A DNA stretch of 10,851 nt from Methanocorpusculum sp. MCE (GCA_003315675.1 NIZU01000042.1:1-10851); one strand, 5' to 3'. Positions 1 through 5,736 are shown, counted from the first letter of the stretch. Made by a program: numbers and translations. The notes: generated by a model from the letters alone, not told the origin.

Positions 1-52
1 CAAATCAAAGATTTGCTCGGCTGAGGTCGTCCGCTTTCAGCGTCCAACCCGC
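1..52. repeat. Hairpin-family repeat, copy A (cut by window edge)
   Basis: A stem CAAATC/GATTTG (1-6 and 10-15) with a 3-base loop is followed by the linker TCGGCTGA and then a GC-rich tail ending CCAACCCGC. The stretch from the end of the stem through the tail is nearly identical to 2492-2529, with 19 bases identical at 13-31 and 2492-2510. This makes it a second copy of the repeat family that also occurs near 306, 2442, 3591, 5642, 8870 and 9951. The first arm starts at the window edge, so the copy is incomplete here. Confidence 0.75.
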
Positions 53-66
53 TATCAACACGACGG

Positions 67-269
67 CTCGTCCCTTCATCGGGACCGTTCGGGCAAATCC
101 TGTCGGCGCCCCAGCGCCTCCTGTGTGGAAGAGATTCACTGAACAGTTCTCAATATGAAAAATATCCTCTTTACTGACATTCATGATATAAGATCAAGAG
201 GCAAATCAATAATGGGAGCCGCCGGGGCGGCGACAGGATTTGCCCGAACGGTCCCGATGAAGGGATGAG
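67..269. repeat. 203-bp element with 55-bp inverted arms
   Basis: The arms 67-121 and 215-269 are reverse complements. The outer 39 bases (67-105 and 231-269) differ at a single position, and the inner 16 bases differ at three. They enclose 93 bp of AT-rich sequence with no convincing gene. Each arm also contains its own small hairpin (GTCCC/GGGAC). The form fits a miniature inverted-repeat element, or a locus transcribed into a long hairpin RNA. No flanking target duplication was recognised. The inverted repeat is read directly; its mobile nature is inferred. Confidence 0.7.
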
Positions 270-274
270 CAAGA

Positions 275-335
275 CAGCGAAGCTGGATTGCGAAAGTGAG
301 GATCCGCAAATCCGATTTGCTTCGCCCGAAGGGCG
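275..335. repeat. Hairpin-family repeat, copy F (three small stems)
   Basis: There are three short stems in a row: CAGC-GAA-GCTG near 275-285, GCAAATC/GATTTGC (306-312 and 314-320), and CGCCC-GAA-GGGCG (323-335). The GCAAATC stem is the same as in copies A and D. The TCAGCCGA linker of the other copies is not seen, so this is a degenerate or variant copy. Confidence 0.55.
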
Positions 336-436
336 GATTCGCGCCGATTCGCGGTTGTTTTTTCTTATGTCCACATGAATGTCATACACGAAATCGAAGC
401 ACATCTCAGAAGTACGTCAGTTTTTTCGGTTGAGAT

Positions 437-500
437 CACACCGCGTAAGTCCTATTCAAATAGAACATATGCATTGTGAGAAAGCACACCGCGTAAGTCC
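437..500. repeat. Two 16-bp direct repeats, 48 bp apart
   Basis: The sequence CACACCGCGTAAGTCC occurs exactly at 437-452 and 485-500. A looser match extends upstream (TGAGAT versus TGAGAAAG). The 32-bp interval is unlike either flank. Two short copies are not enough for a CRISPR array and no cas gene is present. A protein-binding site pair or a recombination scar is possible. Confidence 0.5.
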
Positions 501-565
501 CAGTAAAAGAATCTGTAGCCATGCATCCTAAAAGACATAATGGGGCGAATAGGTACAAAAATAGT

Positions 566-874
566 TCATGAATTGTTCAAATTAAGCACATCAGCAGTTT
601 TTTGCGTCATCTTCATTAAAACTGCATCTATTGTATGATAATCTGTGCTGAAGGTCATATTCTCCTGAGATATCGCTGCACAGATTCCCAAAGACGCTCT
701 GGATAGCTGCGGCTTTGTGATACATATCACCCGCGTTGCGTGTGTATCCGCCAAACCTGCAGAACCGCCTTTATCACCTGTGCCCCGCTTTGGGACTGCA
801 TCATGTACCGTCATTTTGAGATTTTTATCCGTGATTTCATATATTCTGCGGGATTCTTTACCTCTTCGTATCAT
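566..874 (-). CDS. Unknown 102-residue protein
   Basis: I do not recognise this protein. The start ATG at 874 is chosen because CAGGAGGTG lies a few bases upstream, a strong archaeal ribosome site. A GTG at 883 in the same frame would overlap that site and is less likely. The N-terminus is basic (MIRRGKESRRIYEITDKN). It is followed by a glycine-rich stretch (KRGTGDKGGSAGLAD) and a C-terminal half likely to be helical and mixed (about residues 50-102). No signal peptide, membrane segment or cysteine cluster is visible. It is transcribed away from the nucleotidyltransferase gene at 1093, with about 220 bp between the divergent starts holding AT-rich promoter-like sequence. A small regulator or the remnant of a larger protein are both possible. 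Confidence 0.5.
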   Translation of the reverse strand: MIRRGKESRRIYEITDKNLKMTVHDAVPKRGTGDKGGSAGLADTHATRVICITKPQLSRASLGICAAISQENMTFSTDYHTIDAVLMKMTQKTADVLNLNNS

Positions 875-1092
875 ATGCTGCACCTCCTGATCTATATGTC
901 TTCAATAAGATTCAAACTCACATATATCTTTTGCCTGAATTCTGCAGGAGATGCACGTAAAAAAATCGTAGTATCTTTCATCTTTGATCAAACACGTTTG
1001 CACATAGTTTATTATTTCCATTAAAAGCATGCCATGCCTGATACAGGCAAAACCTCATTACATACGAAGGACACATACTCAGACATCAGTCA

Positions 1093-1422
1093 ATGTCCGA
1101 ATATGTACGTATCAAAAACCGTGTCCTTGCACGACTTACCTCCTCTCTTTCAACTCATCCGACAGTCTACGGTATTGAGTTCCTCACTCTCTTCGGCTCA
1201 GTTTCACGCGGGGAGAACACACATTACAGTGACATCGACCTCCTGTATACATGCAAACCGGAATTCGACACATTCAACAATTATCTTGCTCTCGCTGAGT
1301 ACCTTGAATCGATTCTGAAACGCAAAGTTGACCTCGTCTCCTTTGAATATCTCAAACCGCGTATCCGCTCCAACATACAAAAAGACATCATCCTCTGCGG
1401 TGCAGGAAAAGCTGCTGTATGA
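1093..1422 (+). CDS. Solitary minimal nucleotidyltransferase (MntA-like)
   Basis: This 109-residue protein of the MNT/DNA polymerase beta-like fold carries the signature GSVSRG (residues 35-40) followed by SDIDLL (46-51). D47 and D49 are the expected metal ligands, and the third acidic residue is D80 in KVDLV. Such small proteins are usually antitoxins of MNT-HEPN (type VII) pairs, where they transfer AMP onto a tyrosine of the HepT RNase and silence it. Here no HEPN gene follows. The frame that overlaps the stop codon as ATGA (1419) ends after 19 codons, and no R-x4-6-H motif protein was found down to 1740. The gene is thus an orphan antitoxin, or its toxin has been lost or lies elsewhere. 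All catalytic residues look intact. Confidence 0.85.
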   Translation: MSEYVRIKNRVLARLTSSLSTHPTVYGIEFLTLFGSVSRGENTHYSDIDLLYTCKPEFDTFNNYLALAEYLESILKRKVDLVSFEYLKPRIRSNIQKDIILCGAGKAAV

Positions 1423-1740
1423 AAACGCTCATAGTAATTATCAGGTACAGAATATCAACAAACATCAGTCGGAGATAATTATCATCCACACTGTCAGTTA
1501 CATATTTCCATTGACTAAAATATACTACAGTAATAATTTTCGACCATAAAGATACTATCCCAAACTGTTGAATGATGATATATCCAGTTCAACCGGCAAC
1601 TACGGAAAAACAGCAGAGAAAATATCTAACACCAAAAATATTTTTATGTGGTAAATACAATCAGTATAATGTTATACTCGCTATTGTTCCTGAGGATACA
1701 TTAGTATCCTCATGGGATGATAGTTTTTAGGACTTTTCTT
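1423..1740. other. AT-rich intergenic stretch, no gene seen
   Basis: I find no open frame with a ribosome site in this 318-bp stretch on either strand. Its right part carries a TATA-like area (AGTATAATGTTATAC near 1660-1675) and the perfect stem at 1691-1712, both upstream of the broken NYN gene. The left part is where a HEPN toxin partner of the nucleotidyltransferase would be expected, and none is recognisable. Confidence 0.5.
1691..1712. promoter_or_regulatory. Perfect 9-bp inverted repeat upstream of NYN gene
   Basis: TGAGGATAC and GTATCCTCA are exact reverse complements separated by ATTA. The repeat ends 28 bases before the NYN start at 1741 and downstream of a TATA-like area. It is positioned like an operator or a 5' leader hairpin. 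The role is inferred from position only. Confidence 0.45.
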
Positions 1741-2285
1741 ATGGTAGAACGTACTGCTGTTTTCATTGATGGATGATACTTGGATTCTCTGCAAAAAAAT
1801 GGGTTCCGAGGAAAACTTGATTATAAAAAATTAGTGGAACACGCAGTTGGAACAGAGGGGAGGCTTCTTCGGGCATATTATTATGCATGTATGCCGTATC
1901 AGTCTCAACCGCCAACCAAAGAAGAGAACGAAAGATACTCAAAAAGAGATAAGTTCATCTCTAAAATTCGTAGATTTCCGAGGTTTGAGGTAAGGCTTGG
2001 AAAATTACAGAAAATATCAGATGATGAATTTCACCAGAAAAAAGTAGATATCCTGTTAGCAATTGAACTAGTCAGTCTTGCATGGAAGGGGTACATTGAC
2101 AAAGCCGTAATTATCGCAGGAGATAGTGACTTTGTCCCGCAATCCAGCTGGCAAAAGACGCAGGCGTCATTGTTTCTCTTTATTATATATGTGGAGCCTG
2201 CAATAATGAACTTCTTGACTCAGTGGACGAACGTGTTGAGATTACTAAAGAATTACACTGCGGTCTTTTGCTAGATTCATCATAA
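1741..2285 (+). pseudogene. NYN/LabA-like PIN nuclease, broken by stop and frameshift
   Basis: Read from ATG 1741 the protein begins MVERTAVFIDG, then meets TGA at 1774-1776 exactly where the family has a second glycine or similar residue (FIDG-x-YLDSL). One base change from GGA would explain it. The reading frame continues through KKVDILLAIEL and AVIIAGDSDFVP, the conserved acidic blocks of NYN-type nucleases. One base is then missing near 2137-2139, and the +1 frame carries on as AIQLAKDAGVIVSLYYICG to TAA at 2283-2285. The repaired product would be about 181 residues, a full NYN domain. These enzymes cleave RNA and often sit in defence or toxin loci. Since the active-site aspartates survive, the damage is recent or the sequence has errors at two sites. 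Reinitiation at 1780 would give only a truncated protein. Confidence 0.85.
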
Positions 2286-2441
2286 GCCAAACATCCTATT
2301 TTGTTTCATGTATATCTGGACAAAGATACTACACAATAACTGTCAGTTGACACTATTTGAATAATCTAATGAGGAAATATTTTCCAGTTTCACGTTAATC
2401 CAGCGCCTTGCCAGTATCACTCACGATGAAGTAATGCACAC
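2286..2441. other. Intergenic stretch, no gene seen
   Basis: No open frame with a ribosome site is seen between the NYN pseudogene and the hairpin cluster starting at 2442. Together with that cluster it forms a 327-bp gap before the next gene. Confidence 0.5.
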
Positions 2442-2578
2442 AAGGCAAAGCCTTAATCGCAAACCTTCGGTTTGCTCGCAAGTCTATCGACTTGCTCGGC
2501 TGAGGTCGTCTGCTTCGCATCCAACCCGCGGTCGCAAACATTCTGTTTGCTTAGCTGAGGGACCTAAAGGTCCCCGCC
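2442..2578. repeat. Hairpin-family repeat cluster, copy B (five stems)
   Basis: Five stems lie in a row: AAGGC/GCCTT (2442-2454), GCAAACC/GGTTTGC (2459-2475), GCAAGTC/GACTTGC (2478-2495), GCAAACA/TGTTTGC (2534-2550) and GGGACCT/AGGTCCC (2559-2574). Linkers TCGGCTGA (2496-2503) and TTAGCTGA (2551-2558) join them; the consensus linker TCAGCCGA appears when read on the other strand. Positions 2554-2578 are the exact reverse complement of 8870-8894 (25 bases). The part at 2492-2529 is a near copy of 13-52. The cluster ends about 35 bases before the putative antitoxin start at 2613, so it would lie in that gene's leader or promoter. Confidence 0.8.
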
Positions 2579-2612
2579 CCCTAAACGGAGAACCGATCGT
2601 ATCGACGATTCC

Positions 2613-3095
2613 ATGACAGCAAAACCTATTATCTTCCCCTTCCCATTATCAGATACGATCATGCAGGCGATAGATGGAGACAAAAAACGGACCCAGATGC
2701 CCGTTTACCCTAAGACAAAACAGCGCATCCTCTCTCGTAAACGTGAACATCAAACCTACGACGACGTGCTTAATATTCTCCTGGATACCGTAGAGATTGG
2801 AGACAAAGGAGAAGAGTATGGCGTTATATTTCTCCATTCAGTATTCATTGGCGAAGAGATCAAAAAGCTGAAAAAACCCTTGCCGTTAACAATGAATATT
2901 GCAGAAAACGGCTATATCCAACTGGCAAATACAGAATACTCGATCCTTGTTTCATCTCCAAACGTCAAAGAGGCTATTGAAGAAGCGCAACTACAGTTTT
3001 CAGATGGATTCGAATTATTCAACAACCCTGCTTTGAACCTCTCTCCAGCTGCAAAGGCCCGCGGCGAACGCTTTAAAGATGCCGTGTGGATGTGA
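2613..3095 (+). CDS. Putative antitoxin partner of the HicA-like toxin
   Basis: This 160-residue protein lies directly upstream of a HicA-like toxin gene, with 4 bases between stop and the next ATG, so the pair is probably co-transcribed. Residues 29-60 (starting MPVYPKTKQRIL and including TYDDVLNILLD) resemble the short DNA-binding antitoxin pattern 'x-V-x-x-x-T-x-x-x-L-x-x-x-K...S/T-Y-D-D-V-I' common in archaeal VapB-like proteins. The C-terminal half (about 65-160) is a separate mixed alpha/beta region I do not recognise. It may hold the toxin-binding part. The ATG at 2613 has no clear ribosome site. Internal ATGs at 2661 and 2697 are possible starts, the latter giving a protein that begins right at the antitoxin-like motif. 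The toxin-antitoxin role is inferred from neighbour and motif, not from a clear HicB fold. Confidence 0.55.
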   Translation: MTAKPIIFPFPLSDTIMQAIDGDKKRTQMPVYPKTKQRILSRKREHQTYDDVLNILLDTVEIGDKGEEYGVIFLHSVFIGEEIKKLKKPLPLTMNIAENGYIQLANTEYSILVSSPNVKEAIEEAQLQFSDGFELFNNPALNLSPAAKARGERFKDAVWM

Positions 3096-3099
3096 TCTC

Positions 3100-3384
3100 A
3101 TGGCAATATTGAAGGCAGAGACAGTAAAGAAAGCTATGAAGAGAAAGGGGTTCATCATGGAAGCCGGTAGGCAGAAGCATCCGCGATATTACTTTGAGGA
3201 TAATGGGGAAATTGCCGCTGTAAAAACTCACATGAGTCATAATGATCAGGAACTCACTGATTTCCTTCAGGCACAGATGGCGGCTCAGCTTCACATCTCC
3301 AAAGCGGATTTCCTTGAGATGATTTCATGTAAAATTGAGCACGAAGGGATTGCAAATATCTACCGCGAAAAGGGATTGCTTTAA
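3100..3384 (+). CDS. HicA-like mRNA interferase toxin
   Basis: This 94-residue protein has the order of motifs seen in HicA-like toxins. A basic N-terminal helix (VKKAMKRKGF) is followed by a conserved HPRYYF block with the presumed catalytic histidine H27. Then come KTHMSH (42-47) and the C-terminal pattern AAQLHISKADFLEMISC, matching the family's '...mAkQLkLsKkdFldLi.C'. HicA proteins fold like a double-stranded RNA-binding domain and cleave mRNA until neutralised by an upstream or downstream antitoxin. The ATG at 3100 is preferred; an in-frame ATG at 3079 would overlap the upstream gene by 17 bases. The stop codon lies inside a perfect 8-bp hairpin (3370-3390). All recognisable residues are present, so the gene appears intact. 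Confidence 0.8.
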   Translation: MAILKAETVKKAMKRKGFIMEAGRQKHPRYYFEDNGEIAAVKTHMSHNDQELTDFLQAQMAAQLHISKADFLEMISCKIEHEGIANIYREKGLL

Positions 3385-3390
3385 TCCCTT
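3370..3390 (+). terminator. Hairpin over the stop codon of the HicA-like gene
   Basis: AAGGGATT and AATCCCTT form a perfect 8-bp stem with a 5-base loop, and the TAA stop sits at the loop-stem junction. No T-run follows, so this is at best a weak transcription end or an mRNA-stabilising structure. Confidence 0.4.
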
Positions 3391-4022
3391 AACACACAGC
3401 GCACGTCAGAATCATCATGCGGTCGCCTCGCCGTGGCTCGCACAAAGAGGAAGATCCATCGCAGCCCCTCAGCGCCGCTCTGCGCCAAGTCAAGAAAAGG
3501 GATTAGGAAGTTTGCTCCACTCCTGATGAACTACTTTGAAACGTATAAGGGCCTCAGCAAATAGGATACTCCGCCGCGTCGGGCTCGCCATCAGCGAAGC
3601 AAGGCTTTGCCTTGCGAGCAAATCTCTGATTGCGTGTTTTCGTGAATTTAGTGTGATGACTCATACCCTCCAAAGAATACCGAACACGAAATCGAATTAA
3701 ATTGTGTCATATATTACATCAATCTGTTTGTGAATTTACATCAAAAAAATAAATAAATCCTTCACCCTTACATACTTCGCCGACACAATCCGGCCCGCAG
3801 TCGCGCCTATCCGGCAACCAAAAAACGCACCATAATCTCCAAAAACATCCAACAATATTCTGAGGAAAACACCTCAGGAAGTGATACAAACACAAAAACA
3901 CACCAGAAAAGCAAAAAGTGTCTGCCCGATTCTGACTTTAGAGGGAAAGAAAAGAACAGACACTATTCTCTTGGACCTTTCGGATAATCAACATACCCGG
4001 TCCATCCAAAAAAGACCAAACG
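3391..4022. other. Intergenic stretch, repeats but no convincing gene
   Basis: No credible gene is visible. The left part is GC-rich and contains CCCCTCAGCGCC-type sequence. A hairpin-family copy sits at 3591-3633. From about 3700 the sequence turns AT-rich and A-rich on this strand. A 62-codon GTG frame at 3881-4069 follows the inverted repeat CTGAGG-AAAACA-CCTCAG (3860-3877). Its composition is not protein-like and it runs into the operator repeats, so it is not called. The 13-mer ACACGAAATCGAA at 3684-3696 also occurs at 386-398. Confidence 0.5.
3591..3633. repeat. Hairpin-family repeat, copy C
   Basis: Linker TCAGCGAA (3591-3598) leads into GCAAGGC/GCCTTGC (3599-3615, TTT loop). After GAG comes GCAAATC with the partner GATTGC (3618-3633), which lacks one T of the full arm. 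The first, G-rich hairpin expected before the linker is degenerate here. The order linker, GCAA-stem, GAG, GCAA-stem is the same as in copy B read on the minus strand. Confidence 0.65.
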
Positions 4023-4294
4023 CAGTGACCAGCCGCAGTAACCAGCCTGATATGATCAGTGACCAGTGATCACCCGGCTGCAGAAATAAAGATACCCGAA
4101 GTGATCTTCAGCCGCACTCTCCCTCGTGAGAGATACGCTGCCTAAATACTCTTGTATTATTTCTTTCTTTCTAAAAGTATATATAGTTACTGACAAGTCT
4201 GAAAAAATGAAAAACCAAAACAGGACGCACACCAGAATCACCCCTCACAGCCCCTTTGGGAATTTCTCCCCTGATCAGTGATCACTGGTCACTG
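4023..4294. promoter_or_regulatory. Operator-like repeats CAGTGACCAG before the three-gene operon
   Basis: CAGTGACCAG occurs at 4023-4032 and 4057-4066, CAGTAACCAG at 4036-4045, and the inverted form CTGGTCACTG at 4285-4294. The latter two flanks belong to an 18-bp perfect inverted repeat, 4056-4073 against 4278-4295. A half copy, GTTACTG, lies at 4186-4192 right after a TATA box. The placement before a ribbon-helix-helix-like gene suggests autoregulatory binding sites. Plasmid-type iterons at an origin are the main alternative, since the stretch between them is AT-rich. Confidence 0.5.
4176..4186 (+). promoter_or_regulatory. TATA box candidate
   Basis: AGTATATATAG is the best archaeal TATA-like sequence in the region. 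With the usual spacing, transcription would start near 4205-4212, giving the gene at 4346 a leader of about 140 bases that contains the inverted CTGGTCACTG site. A tiny ATG frame (4207-4281, 24 residues) would begin at about that start point; I see nothing that shows it is translated. Confidence 0.45.
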
Positions 4295-4345
4295 ACCCAT
4301 AATCTGTGACCCGTGACGGTAAAGCGCCGAAACATCATCACACCC

Positions 4346-4804
4346 ATGAGAAAACACATCTACATCAACGTAACAGACGAGGAGTTCCATACCCTCGACA
4401 GCATCGCAGAAAATCTCGGCTTCATCAGCCGGACCGAACTCTTCACCGCCTGTGCACACCTCCTCCTCTATGGAGAGACTGCAGGCAAAATCCCTGACGG
4501 TATTACTGCCGATCAGCTCACGAGACTCCATCATTACAGCGAAGACGTCAACTGCATGCAGCGGACCTTCATGGAGATCGTCCGCGAGACTGCCCTTCCC
4601 GTCATCGCCATGAAAGGCATCGCCACCGCTGAAAACGCATTCGGCGAAGACATCAAACACCTCATCTACGAACGCTGCGGCATGGTTCCGGAGGATACCG
4701 ACATCCGCACATGGTTCAGGGTCTTCAAAAACCTCCACAGAGCAGAGCTCCTCGAATACCGCAGCAGACAGTTTGCAGCAGCACTTGCAGGAGATGGAGA
4801 ATGA
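4346..4804 (+). CDS. Ribbon-helix-helix-like DNA-binding protein
   Basis: This is a 152-residue protein. The N-terminal 40 residues fit a ribbon-helix-helix fold: strand KHIYINV (3-9), helix starting TDEEFHTLDSIAENLGF, turn, then SRTELFTACAHLLL as second helix. The remaining 110 residues are mostly predicted-helical by eye and unrecognised; they could mediate oligomerisation or partner binding. The ATG at 4346 is preferred because the strand begins immediately after it. An upstream GTG at 4313 would add 11 residues not needed by the fold. No ribosome site is clear. It is the first gene of a tightly coupled operon, its TGA overlapping the next ATG as ATGA. Repeats at 4023-4294 may be its own binding sites. 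Codon use (ATC, CTC, CGC) is GC-rich compared with the AT-rich genes on both sides. Confidence 0.65.
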   Translation: MRKHIYINVTDEEFHTLDSIAENLGFISRTELFTACAHLLLYGETAGKIPDGITADQLTRLHHYSEDVNCMQRTFMEIVRETALPVIAMKGIATAENAFGEDIKHLIYERCGMVPEDTDIRTWFRVFKNLHRAELLEYRSRQFAAALAGDGE

Positions 4805-5067
4805 CCGACCTTATCGGCGACGCACCCGGCGACTTTGCCGCCTGGCACAAACTCATCACCGGCTGCTGGGTCTACAACATCGTAACAAGTGACGTCATCA
4901 GCATGACGACCGGGAGACCCCTCGTCTTCGAATCAGGACCAGACGGCGGCTCGATCAGGACACGCGTACATGGTCACCGGTTCAGGGTGACCAAAGAACG
5001 GATCGCCAAAATTGCCGTCTGGATCGGCAGATGCGAAGGCCACATCATGATCAAAGGGAGCACATGA
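4801..5067 (+). CDS. Unknown 88-residue protein, second gene of operon
   Basis: The ATG at 4801 overlaps the upstream stop in ATGA, which decides the start. The sequence begins MTDLIGDAPGDFAAWHKL. Its C-terminal half, with GRPLVFESGPDGGSIRTRV and HGHRFRVTKERIA, is strand-rich and basic. This could be a small nucleic-acid-binding module, but I do not recognise a family. A NUMOD-like fragment was considered without firm support. Its own stop overlaps the next start, so all three proteins are probably made together. No membrane segment or signal is visible. Confidence 0.65.
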   Translation: MTDLIGDAPGDFAAWHKLITGCWVYNIVTSDVISMTTGRPLVFESGPDGGSIRTRVHGHRFRVTKERIAKIAVWIGRCEGHIMIKGST

Positions 5068-5624
5068 TGGAAGAAACGACGGAGAACACGGGAGGGCACA
5101 CGGCTGAATCCGCTGTCGAATACCCTGCAGAATCCACAACGGAAGATCTGACGCCAGCCTCTCTCGAGATCCTGCTTCTCGAATGGCGGCCTCTCTCCAG
5201 GAACGCATTCGCCGCGGCATACCGGTATCAGGAGTTCCTCTATTGTCTGAAGGAGCTGACGAAGGTCTTCGAAGAGCGGCATACGGAACTGATCGGTATG
5301 ATCAGAGCCGAAGGCCTCGCATCCGATGAGTTCATCCTCGAGATCCCGATGGATCTGGTCGTGAACACAGATCTCCTGCAGGACGAGCTGCCCGACATCT
5401 ATGACGAGCTGGTGTTTATCCGGCCGTCGGATGCAAAACGGTTCATCGGTCTGAAGGCTCTGTATGCGATCTCCGTAGAGACGGCCGGCCGCGACCGGGT
5501 GGCAGAGGTCGAGCGGGTGAATCAGCAGGATCTCAAGAAGGCCCTGCCGGCAGGCGAGGCGGCGAGGTATATGAAACGGGTCCCGCATGAGAGCCTGACG
5601 AGAGTGGTCAGGGTCGCGGAATGA
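5064..5624 (+). CDS. Unknown 186-residue acidic protein, third gene of operon
   Basis: The first ATG (5064) overlaps the upstream TGA; a second ATG follows directly at 5067. The upstream AAAGGGAGC serves as a plausible ribosome site. The first 28 residues are low-complexity, rich in E and T (MMEETTENTGGHTAES...), probably disordered. Residues about 35-75 form a likely helical pair (SRNAFAAAYRYQEFLYCLKEL), and the middle contains many acidic residues (LQDELPDIYDELVFI). The tail is basic (RYMKRVPHESLTRVVRVAE). No enzyme motif is recognised. The small-gene, overlapping operon with a DNA-binding first member resembles plasmid or provirus accessory operons; that is an inference. Confidence 0.65.
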   Translation: MMEETTENTGGHTAESAVEYPAESTTEDLTPASLEILLLEWRPLSRNAFAAAYRYQEFLYCLKELTKVFEERHTELIGMIRAEGLASDEFILEIPMDLVVNTDLLQDELPDIYDELVFIRPSDAKRFIGLKALYAISVETAGRDRVAEVERVNQQDLKKALPAGEAARYMKRVPHESLTRVVRVAE

Positions 5625-5641
5625 TGTGGTATCGACGGGGT

Positions 5642-5735
5642 GAGCCGATAGGCTCGCCCTCAGTGGAGCAAATCTTTGATTTGCGACGATGGGGCGAACC
5701 GATAGGTTCGCCATTAGTTGAGGGGGTTCACCCCC
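5642..5735. repeat. Hairpin-family repeat, copy D (two full units)
   Basis: This is the clearest copy, with two complete units in tandem. Unit 1: GAGCC-GATA-GGCTC (5642-5655), linker TCAGTGGA (5660-5667), GCAAATC-TTT-GATTTGC (5668-5684). Unit 2: GGCGAACC-GATA-GGTTCGCC (5693-5712), linker TTAGTTGA (5714-5721), GGGGG-TTCA-CCCCC (5722-5735). In unit 2 the second stem differs completely from the usual GCAA stem, yet pairs perfectly. The last stem ends one base before the start codon of the helix-turn-helix gene, so it would cover its ribosome site. Confidence 0.85.
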
Positions 5736-5736
5736 G

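Noticed and set aside
437..500. CRISPR array
   Set aside because: There are only two repeats of 16 bases, one interval, no cas genes and no leader-like pattern.
566..874. Antitoxin for the neighbouring nucleotidyltransferase
   Set aside because: It is divergently transcribed, with no motif of HEPN or another toxin partner; left as unknown.
740..1024. 94-codon plus-strand frame
   Set aside because: It is mostly antisense to the 566-874 gene, which has a strong ribosome site.
1774..1776. TGA read as selenocysteine in the NYN gene
   Set aside because: The family has glycine or another small residue here, no cysteine, and a separate frameshift shows that the gene is decaying.
3881..4069. 62-codon GTG frame
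   Set aside because: It runs into the operator repeats, has unlikely composition, and no ribosome site beyond a weak AGGAA.
4289..4738. Long minus-strand frame of 149 codons
   Set aside because: It lies wholly antisense to the ribbon-helix-helix gene, whose start, coupling and domain are well supported; a by-product of GC-rich codons.
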